Shown here piece after piece: positions 49,201 through 61,263 of a stretch of DNA of 64,000 bases. Source of the DNA: Puccinellia tenuiflora (lineage: Eukaryota > Streptophyta > Magnoliopsida > Poales > Poaceae). The stretch covers positions 1,161,332 through 1,225,331 of the forward strand of contig QRDG01000240.1 in assembly GCA_012064385.1 (NCBI GenBank), given 5' to 3'. Position 1 is the first letter of the stretch. Each line of letters opens with the position of its first letter. The notes under the pieces were generated by a model. It was not told the origin of the DNA, did not search any database, and worked only from the letters and a program-made list of their open reading frames with translations. Position numbers and translations under genes: made by a program.

Positions 49201-51792
49201 TAAATTTCTTACTGGAGGCCTGTGCCAAGCGTGATGCCTCTAATGATGTAAGATTTACCCCTTTGCCACAAGTAAACACAATCGTGTGATAAATGTCACT
49301 GTTCAAGAATAAAGCTGTGGAGCATAAGTGTCTTGTAAATGGATTTTTGTGCCACTTATTTCCTATCCATAGTGTATAGTTGCTTTACTATGAAACCATG
49401 CACTCACCATCTGTCATTCTTGAATTGCTGACACGCCTAACTTAACATAGGCACCTTGTAGATGAGTAATGTACTTATGTTGCTGTGCTAGGTGGCAGTT
49501 ATGGATTGTGACATCATCTTAAATGTTAAAGAATATATAGAAAATAGGAGATGAACTGGGTTCTCACTTAAACTAGAAGAATATGTGTGACATCGTCTTA
49601 CATCTTAAGATTATATAGAACATAGGAGATGAACTGGGTTCACTTACACTAGAAGAACGTGAGGTAAAATTTATGAGGAAAAATGTATTGCTGGTTTTTA
49701 ATTTTTTTCCATTAGTATAGGATCCTGTATGATTAGCATGACTGCATGAGTACTTAGAAGTCTAAACATTATGCTTATATAATCTGGAATGTTGATAGTT
49801 GTCAAGCAAAAACTATTTTATCCCAAACATTTAGATAACAGTACTATGTAGTTTCTTTGCTAGTATAGCATGTTTCCATTCACTCTTCATCTTTCCATCT
49901 TGTTTGGTATCATGTTTCATGTTCAGGATAAACACGCGAATACATGGAAAATAGCGCAGTTGAAGTCGTTTGGGAGTAAAGCAGTCGAGAGAAAAGATTA
50001 CTTTTCTGCATCAGCGTTCTACACTAAGGTATATTACATTATGCGTTCTTCTCCGGCTTCTAATTATTCGAGGGGAAAAGAATGCATGTGAACATGCAGA
50101 TTTTAACAGGCTTCTAGCTATTGAAAAGCAAACTTGGCCAGTGGCATTGTCAAGGCGTAAATTAAATACCTTAAAAAAATGGTTAGAATGACTGGAAAAG
50201 GATTAGGCTATTGTAAGGGGAAGGTAGGCACTAATTTGTATGTTGGTATTAGATTCCTTACTAGCAGATTTCAATTTTCTTCTCTTGTATAGGTTTATCA
50301 AGACTTGACACCTAAAACCAGAACTCCTACCTTATCTCTTCTCTGTATAGGTTTATCAAATCTTTTTCTTTCTTTCTTTCTTTCTTCTCTTAACCTATCC
50401 AAATGCTCCTCAACTTTCTTAACTCATGCTAGGCAACCAATCCTCCTAGCCCCCTTATGCTCCCTGTGCACCAGCCCCCTCATGCTCTTTCTGCTGGCCT
50501 GATTTGGCTCTTGGCGTTCCTGCAGGAATTTGTCCTTCACTGGCCACAATAGTTCAACTGGGTAAACTACGAATGAATTCTTCCTTATTGTGTTAGTATC
50601 ACTTGTTATCAAAACTGGAATATGCATTAGTGCGGTGCCTTTGCAGAATACAGGATTGGAATTGCTGACCTGCTGCCTTTTCTGTTAGAAGTAATCTTGT
50701 CATATATATGCATGTTGGTAAGAAATAGTAGTAGAAGCAAAGCTGATGTTGACCACTAGCTGTAAAGTTGGTCATGCTTAATGGGTAAGAATGCCAACTA
50801 ATAGACAGTGAGAACTGAGTTGGTTTGTGACTCTCTATAAAAGAACCAGCAGGCCTCTTTCATAGGAAATCATAGTTGGTCTGCAGTTTACTTTTACTTC
50901 AGTATTGTGCCATATTTATTATCTTATATATGGAAAGGCTTCTTGGGTTGAATTTTTTGCAAGAAAATAGAAGTATTCCTATTTTTCATTAATAATCTTG
51001 CACTAATACTAGTCAGATTGACCAAATCATGCTCTAACTTGTTGGATGCAGGCAATTGATCTTGACCCTCGTGACAAATGCGTCCCGAAGCGGTGCCGCA
51101 AGACCACGACGGTAGCGGCTGGGCTACTGGATAACAACTGGGCACGAGACATTAAGGGCGTGTTGGGGCTCGCCGAGATTGGCCAATATCTGCAAATTTG
51201 GCAGTGGATCGAGCGCATGCACCTCACAGAAGCACCTGATCAGCTAATCTGGAGGTGGACAGCCAACGGCACATACTCTGCCAAGTCCTGCTATGCCGCC
51301 AGTTGCCAAGAATCGACGTCAAGCTTCTCCTGGAAGTTGATTTGGAAAAACTGGGCGCCGCCACGAGTGAAATTCTTCCACTGGCTGGCCGATCAAGACA
51401 GATGCTGGACTGCAGACAGACTCGGGCGTCGTGGCTTGCCGCATCCACCTTGCTGCCCTTTATGCGACCAGGAACCCGAATCCATACAGCACTTGCTCCT
51501 GCACTGCCCCTTCACATGGCAAGTGTGGCATGAAATCCTGGCATGGCTGCGGTTCACGGTCCCTGCACCCTATACGGAGAACTCCCTGACGGACTGGTGG
51601 GTACAGGCGAAGCAAAACACCCCGAAGCAATTGCGCAAAGGCCTAGGATCGATCACTCTCCTGACACCATGGATGGTGTGGAAACACCGCAATGATTGCG
51701 TGTTTGAAGGTGCACAGCCCTCCACCCGCGACCTAGTCCAGAAGATCAAGGGGCTGCGTGTATTACTGCCGCCCACCTGGGACGTGCACTGA
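46252..51792 (+). CDS. Ankyrin-TPR protein fused in frame to a LINE zinc-finger domain
   Basis: My exons are 46252-46306, 46372-46551, 47237-47368, 47883-48025, 48868-48966, 49119-49247, 49927-50028 and 51052-51792, all GT...AG. They sum to 1581 bases with no stop before the last codon (526 residues). Residues about 45-235 form five ankyrin repeats, for example TPLVYAVISENAAVVKYLLD and TPLHLATKEQQVGAMKTLLD. A TPR start follows (KSFGSKAVERKDYFSASAFY, AIDLDPRD). After about 51082 the same frame is LINE sequence with a reverse-transcriptase zinc finger (CCPLCDQEPESIQHLLLHC) and ends at TGA in the LINE. Ankyrin and TPR repeats bind proteins; the original partner is unknown. The LINE replaced the rest of the TPR region, and one native last exon survives downstream. 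The start is the first ATG in frame with exon 2; an upstream ATG at 46079 does not join in frame. Expression and splicing are unproved. Confidence 0.75.
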
Positions 51793-51902
51793 TGTACTTC
51801 CATTAAGACATTTGTAAACCTCTTAGGAGGATGTAAAACAAACTCTATCTATTCAATGAAATAAAACGCAAAGAATCCTTTGCGTTTTCGGAAAAAAAAA
51901 AC
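51083..51902 (+). mobile_element. 5'-truncated LINE inserted in an ankyrin-TPR exon
   Basis: The insert begins near the codons for VPKRCRKTTTVAAGLL and contains the last 240 or so residues of LINE ORF2, including the zinc finger and MVWKHRNDCVFEGAQPS. It has a 3' end with AATAAAACGCAAAG and a run of ten A near 51892. The coding sequence has no stop or frameshift, which suggests a young insertion. I could not find a convincing target-site duplication around it, so some host sequence may have been lost on integration. Confidence 0.85.
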
Positions 51903-52153
51903 GGTATCCATCCTGCACCTTTTTGTATTGTTGCATGCATGTTCTGGCACATCTCACCGTTTGTTATATATTGGAAACATGTTTCGTCTGCTCGTTTGTG
52001 GTTACTTTAGGATGGGCATTGTACGGTTGCTTACCTAAAAACTTCATCCAACGCTATTTATTCTATTTGCTGGAGCTATGCCATGTACTACTGTTTTTGC
52101 ACCATTGAATGAGCAGTTTCCCCCATCGTGACCATATTGTTTGTGGTTTGCAG

Positions 52154-52202
52154 GGAAGCTATGGAATCTCTGAAGGCATCTAAAGGCACCAGGACAAGAT
52201 GA
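52154..52202 (+). pseudogene. Stranded last exon of the ankyrin-TPR gene
   Basis: After the acceptor GTTTGCAG the sequence reads EAMESLKASKGTRTR and a stop, which matches the usual C-terminal end of plant ankyrin-TPR proteins. It lies downstream of the LINE and its stop codon. In the chimeric transcript it would be untranslated unless an alternative splice skips the LINE exon. Confidence 0.65.
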
Positions 52203-53196
52203 GCTTGCACTTGTGTTGAAGATGGATAGATAGATTGATGCACCTCTCGTGAAAATATCCTCTTTTAAAGTCAAGTAGTGACCGCTGAAACTGTTTAAAA
52301 AATATATATATTGCCAAGTTGGTTTTGTGTGGAGCCACGCCAATGTGTTTGTATTCTCCTGAAGATGTTGGTAGTTCCCTGGCTAAATGAAATGATGGAA
52401 GTGCTCTGTTGCCACTGGTACTCGTTTGTTAATAGATCTTTACTAAGGCTGGTTTATAATGTTAGCACCAAATGATACATCTGGCTTGTTTTTCGATGTG
52501 AAACCTCTGCGTGAATAAGTCATTTGTACCAATACAGATGCAGTTAAGAGAAATTTTGGCCGAAGTTTTTACCTAGTCTTGCCACATCTTAATTTGGCCA
52601 AAAACTAAAGCAAGTTAGGGCTATGAAACAAGCAGGTTTGTGTTGATCAAACAGATAATACCTAACTGCCAGTACTTCCATTCTCAAATAGTACAATTGT
52701 CCTAAAATACTTCTTGGCCATCAATTGTTTTAACATTAATTTAAAATAGTTCAAAGTAACGACAAATAGTATGATTTGTCGAGACCATTCCTCAACAATA
52801 AAAGACTCTGAATTTAACACCACAATCATCGAGTTGTAATACATCATAATTGAACTGCATGGGTGAAGTATCAGAGTTCAACTTCTATTTATCAAAAAAA
52901 GGAAACTCGCTTCATCGGCATCTATCTCAATTGTGGTCGATCCTGACATCCCTTTCTGGAACCGGGGGCAAACCAACATCTAACATTGATAAGCTTTGGA
53001 CATGTACAAATGCCACAAGAAACAGTATTGCCTAGAAGTTTGGAGGAACAAACATATATACCAGTATAGCTCAGCTAGCTTAACTCACGGTAAGGTTTTA
53101 TCCGACAAGTGTCCCATAAACCTCAGCATAGGTAGTGTTACATTATCATCACTTAATTAAAGAAGTTCTCAAATACACCTAGTGTCACCAGCACAA
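52203..53196. other. Intergenic DNA between convergent genes
   Basis: The stretch contains the presumed 3' ends of the ankyrin-TPR and DUF3615 genes, which converge here. I see no gene, repeat or RNA in it. Confidence 0.5.
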
Positions 53197-56100
53197 TCAA
53201 CCAACTCTATACCCAGCAGCTCTCATCCTTGTCCTCCAGGCCTCATCATAGATGGGTCCATCGTCATCATCAGAGGAGGAATCACTTCCGTACATGAAGG
53301 GGAATACTGTATCTGGACTGCCCCTGTCAAATGCACCTGTCACAGGATGCTTCAAATCATCCATCCGTTGGTTCTTGCACGCATAGCAATCACCTGTAAT
53401 GAGAAAAGATGGGCAGGATGTTAGCTGCATTACAAACAAGCACAAAATAAAAATATCACTGCTTGCCGATATTGACTTCATCAAGACATACCATTTTCAT
53501 ACGGCTCGAGGGGACAGCAGAAGTAGATTGTCCGTCTCAATATCTCCTTTACTTCGGCGAAGTATGGCTTCGAGGTCCACTCACTTGAACCGGGTTCCTT
53601 CAACTTGACAGTAAAGTTGAAGTGGTGGAAGATCTTGCAATAATTTTCCACATGAAAACACTGGTGTTGAAGTTCGTCAAATTCGTATTCATGGTCCTAT
53701 AACATCAATTGTTAGTAAAAACTTTTACACTTCAACAATTAAAAAACTTATAGTACCATTCAAAGATAGAAAATTAGAAATTACAGACAAACCTTAAGAG
53801 CGTCTTCTTTTTGAAGGTATTTTTGAAATGCCATCCTCACCTCCTCGCACATCCATTTCTTTCCATTCTCAGCAATGTTTTCTTTGGAACCTTCATTTCG
53901 CCCTTGTGCTGCAACCGCTGATGCTTGTTCTTGTGCTGGAACTGGTTGAGCTTCAAATTTGTCTAGTGAATACTGCAGGGGCAATGGTAGCAACTTATCT
54001 CGAGCAGCTCGAGCTGCTCTCTCACTATTACAAAAATATTCCATAACATCATCAATGTTGTCAAATGTAGGCTGCCTTAAGAGCATTTCAGCTGTGCTTA
54101 GCTCCTCTGACCTAAGAAAAACCATGACCACACGATCACCCAAATTTAGTTCATGTTCTAAATACCAACAATGCAACAATGAGCCAACAAGTTATGTCAT
54201 TCAACATGCAAATTTAAATTCAATTTCCTACAACTAAATAACAAATCGTGACTGCCAGAATAAAGCAACAAAAGGAGTACAGTACTAATTCATCTACAGA
54301 GAGGCAGCAGGTTGGCCACTTGAACGCTGGCGTTATTAGATAGTCTCAAGCAAGTTGGAGTAGGCTAGAGATAAAACCCGTAAGAACCAACAAAAGGGGG
54401 GAGACAAGAAAAGGGAAAAAGAGAAAGAAAAAAAGGAGATCGATAGCCTACTTCATGGTTCTGGCACGTGGATTGCTCATTTCCATGCGCTCCAATCCAT
54501 GGATAATTCTTTTGTGACATTGCAGTCCTTCAAGTCTCTCTTACAGACTCCTCCCATGTCAGTTTTGGTCTACCCCTGCCTCTCTTTACATTATCAGCAC
54601 GCCTTAAATTCCCCTGTGCATCTGTGCTTCTAGGGGCCTACGTTCTATGTGTTCAAGCCATCCATAGCCCAAGCAAACAGATAAGGGCTTAAAACTGACC
54701 CTTGGTGGTCATATTTAAAAAACAAATCATGGGCTTATATAATAGCAGTTAACCTAAGAATTTTAGCGACAATTTTTTTATTTGTGCTGCTTACATTTTA
54801 GAGCACAAACAAATCACATGTTGCATTGCTCATTACTTGCTCCATGTACAGAGGTAAATAGCCAAGATTTACTACTTTGCGGCTAACGAGTGGTACATGT
54901 AGCAAAAAAATTCTTAATGATGGATTCAATAACTGGGGCCAAAGTTCGAGAAAAGGATATCATGTGAGAGAAAAATGTAATGTTCTCTAACTTCCCTGCC
55001 CGTGCAGAAAATTCATGCTAGTTTCCCCATCTTCCAATATCAAAGTTGTGGAGAAACCCAACCACCAAAACAGTAAGTCATGCTAGTCTAGTGCAAGACA
55101 GATTCTTGAAACAAGTGCAATCGTTTTTGCTTGATAGAAACAATATGCAGCCACAGGACTCAAACAAGCACTCCATCTACTTAGTGTTATCCAAAATTTG
55201 AATGTAAGATGGAAACCGTAGGAGAAAATCGTTGTAATGAACAACAGAGATAGGAGAAAGTCACTGTAATGGAACATGAAAACTTGAAAGAAAAACTTAT
55301 GACAAGACCAGAAGACCTACACATGGTAGAAACAACATATGCTCCAAGATTTTGGTCTAAATGTGATGCCTACTAAATGACGGGGCAATAGAATTGCAGG
55401 AACACAACTCTCCATACAAGAGCAAACCAACAATCAAACATGATAATAACTATATACATCACATGAAATAGGCTTGGGAGGTCCGTGCAGGACCGGCAAC
55501 GCTTTCAGATGACATCAGTGTCAAGTACCAGGACACTAGGTCATCAGAATCAGACCCATGCTGCCAATGAACATCTATTCAATGTAAGGTATGCTCATAC
55601 ACATCGTATGAAATATAAGTTTGGATATGCTTACCTGGGTGACAGAGCTTCCTCAGCAGCTGGTGGAGCCATAATTGTAGAATCAGGTGGACCAGTGCCC
55701 ATGTCACCAGCATGCACCACAGCCCTAGATCAGAACAATTTAAATTCACATAGTCAGTCAAAACATTTATTATCCCAAAATGGTTCTTGCAGAAAGAATT
55801 TCAACTCTAATAGAGTAGTTCTTAAACAGAAAGTACTTGTAACCATATTGCACTTATCTTTATTCTACTCAAGTTGAAATAAGGGTGAGCAAGGCAAAAC
55901 AGCAATTTGCTGGTCAATCCCGAGAGCTCAAAATGGTTCTTTCATAATAAATCACTATCGATCTGTAATTATACTGCATTTCTCTATGTTCTACTCATTT
56001 GTTTTACTTTTTTGGGTGCGATCATGCTATCAGATGGAACAGAGGGGAAATGAGATGTAAAAGAGGTATCTCGGTAGCACGGATGATGATGGTGGAGAGT

Positions 56101-56935
56101 GGGCACGAAGATCACCAGGAAGACAGTGGTTCTGCTCGTAGGGACCTATGCTACTAACTGGTAAGAAACGCATCCAAGGATGGAATGGATGGTCATACTC
56201 ATCGGTTGAATCAAGTGCGGGAGGTGAGTCATTTAGCGACAGTGTCTTGAATTTCGACGTATCAGAAATTGTAAGCCCAAGCTCACTGCTGCTCCCCTTG
56301 CCGGCATCCTGCTCCTCAACCCTGACCAGAAAAGGCAGTATGCTGAGCATTACGGCGGAGGTGATATATCGATATTAATACATTGACCAAGAATAAATGG
56401 GTAGCGATGAGACTTTTACCGTGAGCTGGTTGACTGGTGTGCCGGTACTCCTCGATCACGCCGGGATCGCCTTGGGCGGTCTGAATACATAGCACTGTGC
56501 CGGACACGGACCGCTTTCTGGCGAGGACTGCAAGAAGATGTAAAGGCAAAATTTACCAACAAGTACATATATCCAAAGCTGCTATTTTTCTGGGAGACAG
56601 TGTTTGTTCACGAATCTATGATGAGAAAGCATAAGTTTAGAGGTCCGAAAATCTACGTATTCATCCATCAAACCAGAGCTGGCGGAGGCCACTCACCCAG
56701 TTGCACGGGAGGCGGAGGAGGATGCTTCTTGAGAGCTGGTTGCAGATGGCACCTCCCTCTCCTCGGAATAAGGTCGAGGTGTAGGGGGGGACGAAGTCGG
56801 GGTCAGAATCGGAAGCTCCGCCCATGGCGACGGCAAGGGCGTTTCCGAATCGCTCCGGCCCCAATTAGGGTTGGAATACTCCCACTCCCCCTTCCCCTTT
56901 CTCTTACTCTCCGTCGAGTGCAAAGGCCGCGGCAT
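53197..56935 (-). CDS. DUF3615 domain protein, multi-exon
   Basis: Exons on the minus strand: 56935-56697, 56527-56420, 56321 to about 56146, 55724-55635, 54111-53793, 53696-53492 and 53393-53197. The last four join in frame (EEALSPR|SEELSTAEMLLRQ; QKEDALK|DHEYEFDELQHQC; PLEPYENG|DCYACKNQ). The end has HQCFHVENYCKIFHHFNFTV, AEVKEILRRTIYFCC and an acidic SDSSSDDDDG. The domain of unknown function is a plant family common in grasses; the two CxxC-like cysteines in CYAC may bind metal. The first three exons also join in phase, giving an Arg-rich middle (RRSRRDRG). Only the link between exon 3 and exon 4 was not resolved: phases disagree by one base, so a short exon or another splice site probably exists between 56146 and 55725. 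A LINE tail relic lies in the long intron. Confidence 0.75.
54450..54690 (-). mobile_element. LINE C-terminal tail relic in a DUF3615 intron
   Basis: On the minus strand the sequence encodes VKRGRGRPKLTWEESV followed by a run resembling the usual LINE ending (KELSMDWSAWK, AIHVPEP), with a stop inside and a frameshift before it. It is one exon-sized scrap within the intron 55634-54112 and is not part of the gene. Confidence 0.7.
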
Positions 56936-57181
56936 AGTGCGCAGCTGCGTGCTGCTCGAGGCGCGGCGCGGCCGGTGGCGGAGTTGGCGAGCGGAGCCGG
57001 TGAGGTCGGGTCGTCGGGAGTGTGCTTTTGGTCTGTCCGTGCGGTTTGGAGGCTACCTCGCAGGATTGTAGTGGTTTTTCTTTCACTCGTTGGCCCAAAT
57101 CCCAATCCAGGCCTATGTACCAGGCAGGCCTTCTCGTCTTCTATCTTTGAGAGCTCCCATTTCACGCTCCCATTTCGCTCC
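56936..57181. promoter_or_regulatory. Promoter region of the DUF3615 gene
   Basis: This GC-rich stretch lies upstream of the minus-strand start at 56935 and ends at the inverted-repeat element. No TATA box is obvious. Confidence 0.4.
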
Positions 57182-58180
57182 TTAGCGACGCCTCAGCTCC
57201 GTGTCGCCTGAAGGGAAGAGTAGTTGGGCCGCATTTTGGCGGGCCCAATAACAGGTAAGATTTTCCCTTCGTTCTTCGTTTTTATATAAACGTTTCAGTT
57301 TTCATTTTTTCTTTTTGCGTTTTTAGATATTTGAAGATATTTTAAAAGTCTGAATATATTTCAAATATGAACATTTTTCGAAATCAATCTTATTAAAATC
57401 TGTAAGTTTTTTACAAATGATTTTTTCAAATTTTTATCCTTTTCAAAGTTGAACAATTTTCAAATTTAAATATATTTTTTAAATTTGAACAGAAATGTCG
57501 GTGAACGGATACTGTTTTTGAACGAATTTTAAAGGGAACAAAAAATGTATGCGAACTTAAACTATTTTTGAACGACTTTTAAAGTGAACAGAAAATGTCG
57601 GTGAACATAAACTATTTTTGAACGATTTTGAAAGTGAATAGAAAATGTCGGTGAACGAAAACTATTTTTGAACGATTCTAAAAGTGAATGAAAAATGTCG
57701 ATGAACGAAAATAATTTTCAATCGATTTTAAAAGTGAACGGAAAATGTCGGTAAACGAAAATATTTTTTGAACGATTTTAAAAGTGTACGGAAAATGTCG
57801 GTGAACGAAAAATAATTTTTGAACGATTTTAAAAGTGAACGAAAAATGTTGGTAATAAAATAAAAACAAAAAATAAACAAATTTAAATTCGTTCATTTAA
57901 AAAATATAGTTTTTGAAATCTGAACAATTTCAAATCTAAACAAAATTCATTTTTTTTTGAAATCTGAACAATTTTCAAATCTGGATTTTTTTGAATTTGA
58001 ACATTTTTTAAAGAAAAGTAAAAGGACAAAAGAAAACAGAAAATAATGGAAAAAAGAAAAACATAAAAAAATGAAAAAGAAAGAAGAAAAACGGGAGAGA
58101 AAAACGCCAAAATAGAAATCGTCGAAACGGGCCGGCCCATCAGTGCTGCGCTTCAGGCGACGCAAACGTTTAGCGTCGCT
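57182..58180. mobile_element. Element bounded by TTAGCGACGC inverted repeats, about 1 kb
   Basis: The left end reads TTAGCGACGC, nine other bases, then GTGTCGCCTGAAG. The right end carries the same pattern inverted (CTTCAGGCGACGC, then GCGTCGCTAA). The interior is AT-rich and contains a minisatellite. There is no transposase. It sits directly upstream of the DUF3615 promoter. Class is uncertain: a non-autonomous DNA transposon is most likely. Confidence 0.65.
57490..57855. repeat. Minisatellite, about 50-bp unit, seven copies
   Basis: The unit has the form AAAATGTCGGTGAACGAAAA followed by CTATTTTTGAACGATTTTAA and AAGTGAACGG. Copies start near 57494, 57544, 57592, 57640, 57690, 57741 and 57791, with a few substitutions each. 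On the minus strand it reads as a repetitive hydrophobic open frame, which is a composition effect. Confidence 0.88.
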
Positions 58181-59720
58181 AACGGGCGACATATAGGATT
58201 CGGCGGAAAAAGCGGCGACACACGCACATCAGCTATTGTGGGCCTTGGCCCGCCACCACTTCGACACCGATCAGCCTCCCGTTGCCGGCTTAGCCGCCGT
58301 CTCCCACCACCGGTGGCCGGCTTCACTACCGTGACGCCTTGCTGCTCCACCCTTCTCGAGCCGCCACATCCACCGGTCCACCACTCACAGCCGGCCAACC
58401 CTTAAAACCCCCCGCACCCTAACCCTAACCCGATCATCGGCGGGCTTCCGCACCCCTCTCCGGTCGTCGTCTACCCCGCACCGCCCAAATTCTATTCCTC
58501 GTATGTGCCTATGTTGTCGGCTCAACTCAGTCTAGTGTTGTCGATGTCGCGTCGTCATAGTCCCCGGGCACCATCATAACATGCGGCTCATCGCGCCTCA
58601 TCTTTGTCGTGTCAGTCTGTAGTCCGCCAAACGGGCCAGACCCACTAGGCGGGAGCTTTTGAGCATCGACATGGTCGATTAGGAATTGTCGATATCTTTG
58701 TGCCTCCACTTCAGGTATGTTAATGAAACCATCAATACAGGCACCCTGGAATATAAAGAAAATACACCAAGATCCCTAGGGGCCGATATTCTTCTTCCTC
58801 CCAAACATGTCTGGCGTGCCGCTGCCTCACAGGGTTGATCATGAACGGGAAGTCATCAAGGCCACTGTCCTACTGGACCAGTGCCAGCATTGTAGAGAAG
58901 AAACCGTCAAGGTCGTCGCCTCAGATTCGCCTGTCAAAGATCCCATCCTCCAAAAATACTTACAGCCTCACACTAGCACCGGGTGTCGCACCAACATGAC
59001 AGAGGGGAGGCGGGAGGCCGGAGGATGAAACAGCCCGGGGACGGGATCGGAATCTCCGGCCATGGTGGCGGTAATGGCGTTTCCGATTCGCTCCGGCCCC
59101 AATTAGGGTTGGAATACTCCCACTCCCCCTTTCCCTTTCTCTTACTCTCCCTCGAGTGCATAGGCCGCGGCATAGTGCGCAGCTGCGTGCTTCCCGGAGG
59201 ATGAAGCCGCCGCCACTCCGACAAACCATGCAAACCCTAACCTCAACAGCAAGAGAGGCCCGAGGGAATTTGCGCCAACAAGCCATCGACGTCGACATCG
59301 TCAAGACGGAAAGGATCTTATTGCCCGATTGTCGACGTCGCCGCCATCAAGGAAAATTAGAACTCCATCCGGTAGATTAGAGCCCGTTCGACGGAGGAGA
59401 AGGGGGTGGATGAGGTCCCCTCTCTAGGGTTTGGAGATGAGAGAAAGTGTGTCTTTCTTGTCGATCGTGTGTGGTTAAGCCTACTAGTAGCAGTAACGAG
59501 AAAGGAAATCTGGAGTATACACGTACCGCTCGGCTGCTGAGTCGACGAGTGGATGCATCGCGTGGTTGACTATTTGCTTTGTCGTCGTCGCGTGGTTACA
59601 AGGATTGCTAGGTATATGTATGGTTATTAGATCGATGAACGCCTGACTGACTCCTCTAGCACGTCGGTCGTACAACCGTACTTAGCCGGACGCCCCTTAA
59701 AAAAAGAATTAAAGAATTAA
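58181..59720. other. Gene scraps, including a duplicated DUF3615 5' end
   Basis: The section 58985-59205 repeats the 5' end of the DUF3615 gene in the same orientation. On the minus strand it reads KRKGKGEWEYSNPNWGRSES against KRKGKGEWEYSNPNWGRSDS at 56900-56840, both starting MPRP. A 60-codon minus-strand frame at 58709-58527 (MEAQRYRQFLIDHVDAQKLP) looks like a gene scrap of unknown origin. Nothing else in the stretch supports a complete gene. Confidence 0.55.
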
Positions 59721-60822
59721 AGGTGACTCACACTTTTGGGCTGGCCTCATGGCGTCGAAGAATAATTTATTTCGCTATGGGAAATTCGCTATTAGGGATG
59801 GATCACAAATACGGTTCTGGGAGGATAAGTGGTTGGGAAACTCACCTCTCATGGATCAGTATCCGGCTCTGTACAATATTGTCCGTCATAAGAGCGATAC
59901 GCTAGCCACGGTTATGCAGTCTTCGCCTCCGACTATGACGTTCAGGCGTGATTTGGTTGGTCCTAGGTTAGAAGCATGGAATTCCCTTTTAGGGCGTTTG
60001 GCCATGGTTCATTTATCACCAGGATCGGACATTTTTCGTTGGTCTTTGCATGAGAATGGAAAATTCTCGGTGGATTCCATGTACAGAGCTATGATTCAAA
60101 CAAATGTGCCAATCGATAATAGAAAACTTTGGAAGATGAAGATGCCATTAAAAGTTAAAATCTTTGCTTGGTATGCTCGTCGGGGTGTTGTCCTCACCAA
60201 AGATAACCTTGCTAAACGTAACTAGCATGGAAGTAAGAAATGTGTTTTCTGTCATCACGATGAGAGTATAAAACATCTCTTCTTCGAATGCAAAATCGCA
60301 CGTTCTATTTGGTCAACCATCCAAGTTGCTTCAAATTTGTATCCACCACATTCCATTACGAATATTTTCGGCAATTGGTTACATGGGATAGATAACAAAT
60401 ATAGAACTAGTATTAGGGTGGGAGCGATAGCCATAATTTGGTCGCTCTGGCTTTGTAGGAATGACAATATTTTTAATGATAAAAATGTATCCTTTCTGCA
60501 GGTAATATACCGGTGCACAAGTTTGCTCCGTTCTTGGTCCACGTTACAACGCGTGGAGTTTCGAGACCTCTTTAGGAAGGTGTCTGTGCAACTGGAGACC
60601 ACGGTGAGGGACATTTTTACCCAACATGGTGGCAGCGTGATCTACGGATTGGACCACCTCCATAGACAGCTAGCATGATCTATTGATTTGTAATCTGTCT
60701 ATGTTTTGTCCTTTGTTTTATTGTGTTGAGATGTCGGCTGTGTGCATGTCGTTATGCAGAGGCCGGGTGTAAACGCTTAAACCTTTTAAGTAATAAAGCC
60801 TTTTATCAAAAAAAAAAAAAAA
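59721..60822 (+). mobile_element. 5'-truncated LINE with poly(A), one premature stop
   Basis: The coding part begins at DSHFWAGLMASKNNLFRYGK and runs through RFWEDKWLGNSPLMDQYPAL and the zinc finger (CVFCHHDESIKHLFFEC) to a stop at 60676-60678. A single TAG at 60223-60225, probably a TGG changed, breaks it. The end is a run of 15 A (60808-60822) after AATAAAGCC. No target duplication was found, so its exact 5' edge is uncertain. Confidence 0.88.
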
Positions 60823-61263
60823 GCTAGCTGTTGTGTTTGCCGAGTACAACAATGGTGTTGTGTTTGCCGTGTTATTGTACTCTCGTTATGAACCAGCTCA
60901 CGTAGCTGTATACGGTCTGTTATTTTCCTTTTTCTTTGACGAAGACAAACGCATTGCCTCATCTTCTTGATTAAGAAAGGAGCTAGTGTAGGTAAAATTA
61001 CAAGCGAGCAAAAAAAAGCAAGTTTACTCCCACAGCTATTGAACTTAAATGCTTTGCCTCCATCCTACCTCACAACATAGCCTCCGCCTTTAGCTTTCAC
61101 ACCAACGATGGTTAGAAAGACACTAGGGAATTCTCTCCGGGTAGGCCCACGAGACGGATAATAACCCAAGGATCTATAAGGCCCAGGGCCGGCTCGTAGT
61201 GCCCGACTTCTTGGACCAATGTGTTGGGCCGGCCTAGAAGCTACCCACTTGGAGGAAGGAGGC

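Noticed and set aside
50029..51051. Possible extra exon in the ankyrin-TPR gene between exons 7 and 8 (around 50100-50190)
   Set aside because: Exon 7 ends in phase 0 with TPR sequence that continues directly into AIDLDPRD at 51052; adding the candidate breaks the domain.
57678..58192. Minus-strand hydrophobic open frames rich in Phe, Leu and Ser
   Set aside because: They are the translation of the AT-rich minisatellite and poly-purine tracts, not a membrane protein.
58807..59028. Open frame of 73 codons (MSGVPLPHRVDHEREV...)
   Set aside because: No domain, overlaps the duplicated DUF3615 5' end in its last third, and no splice context supports it.
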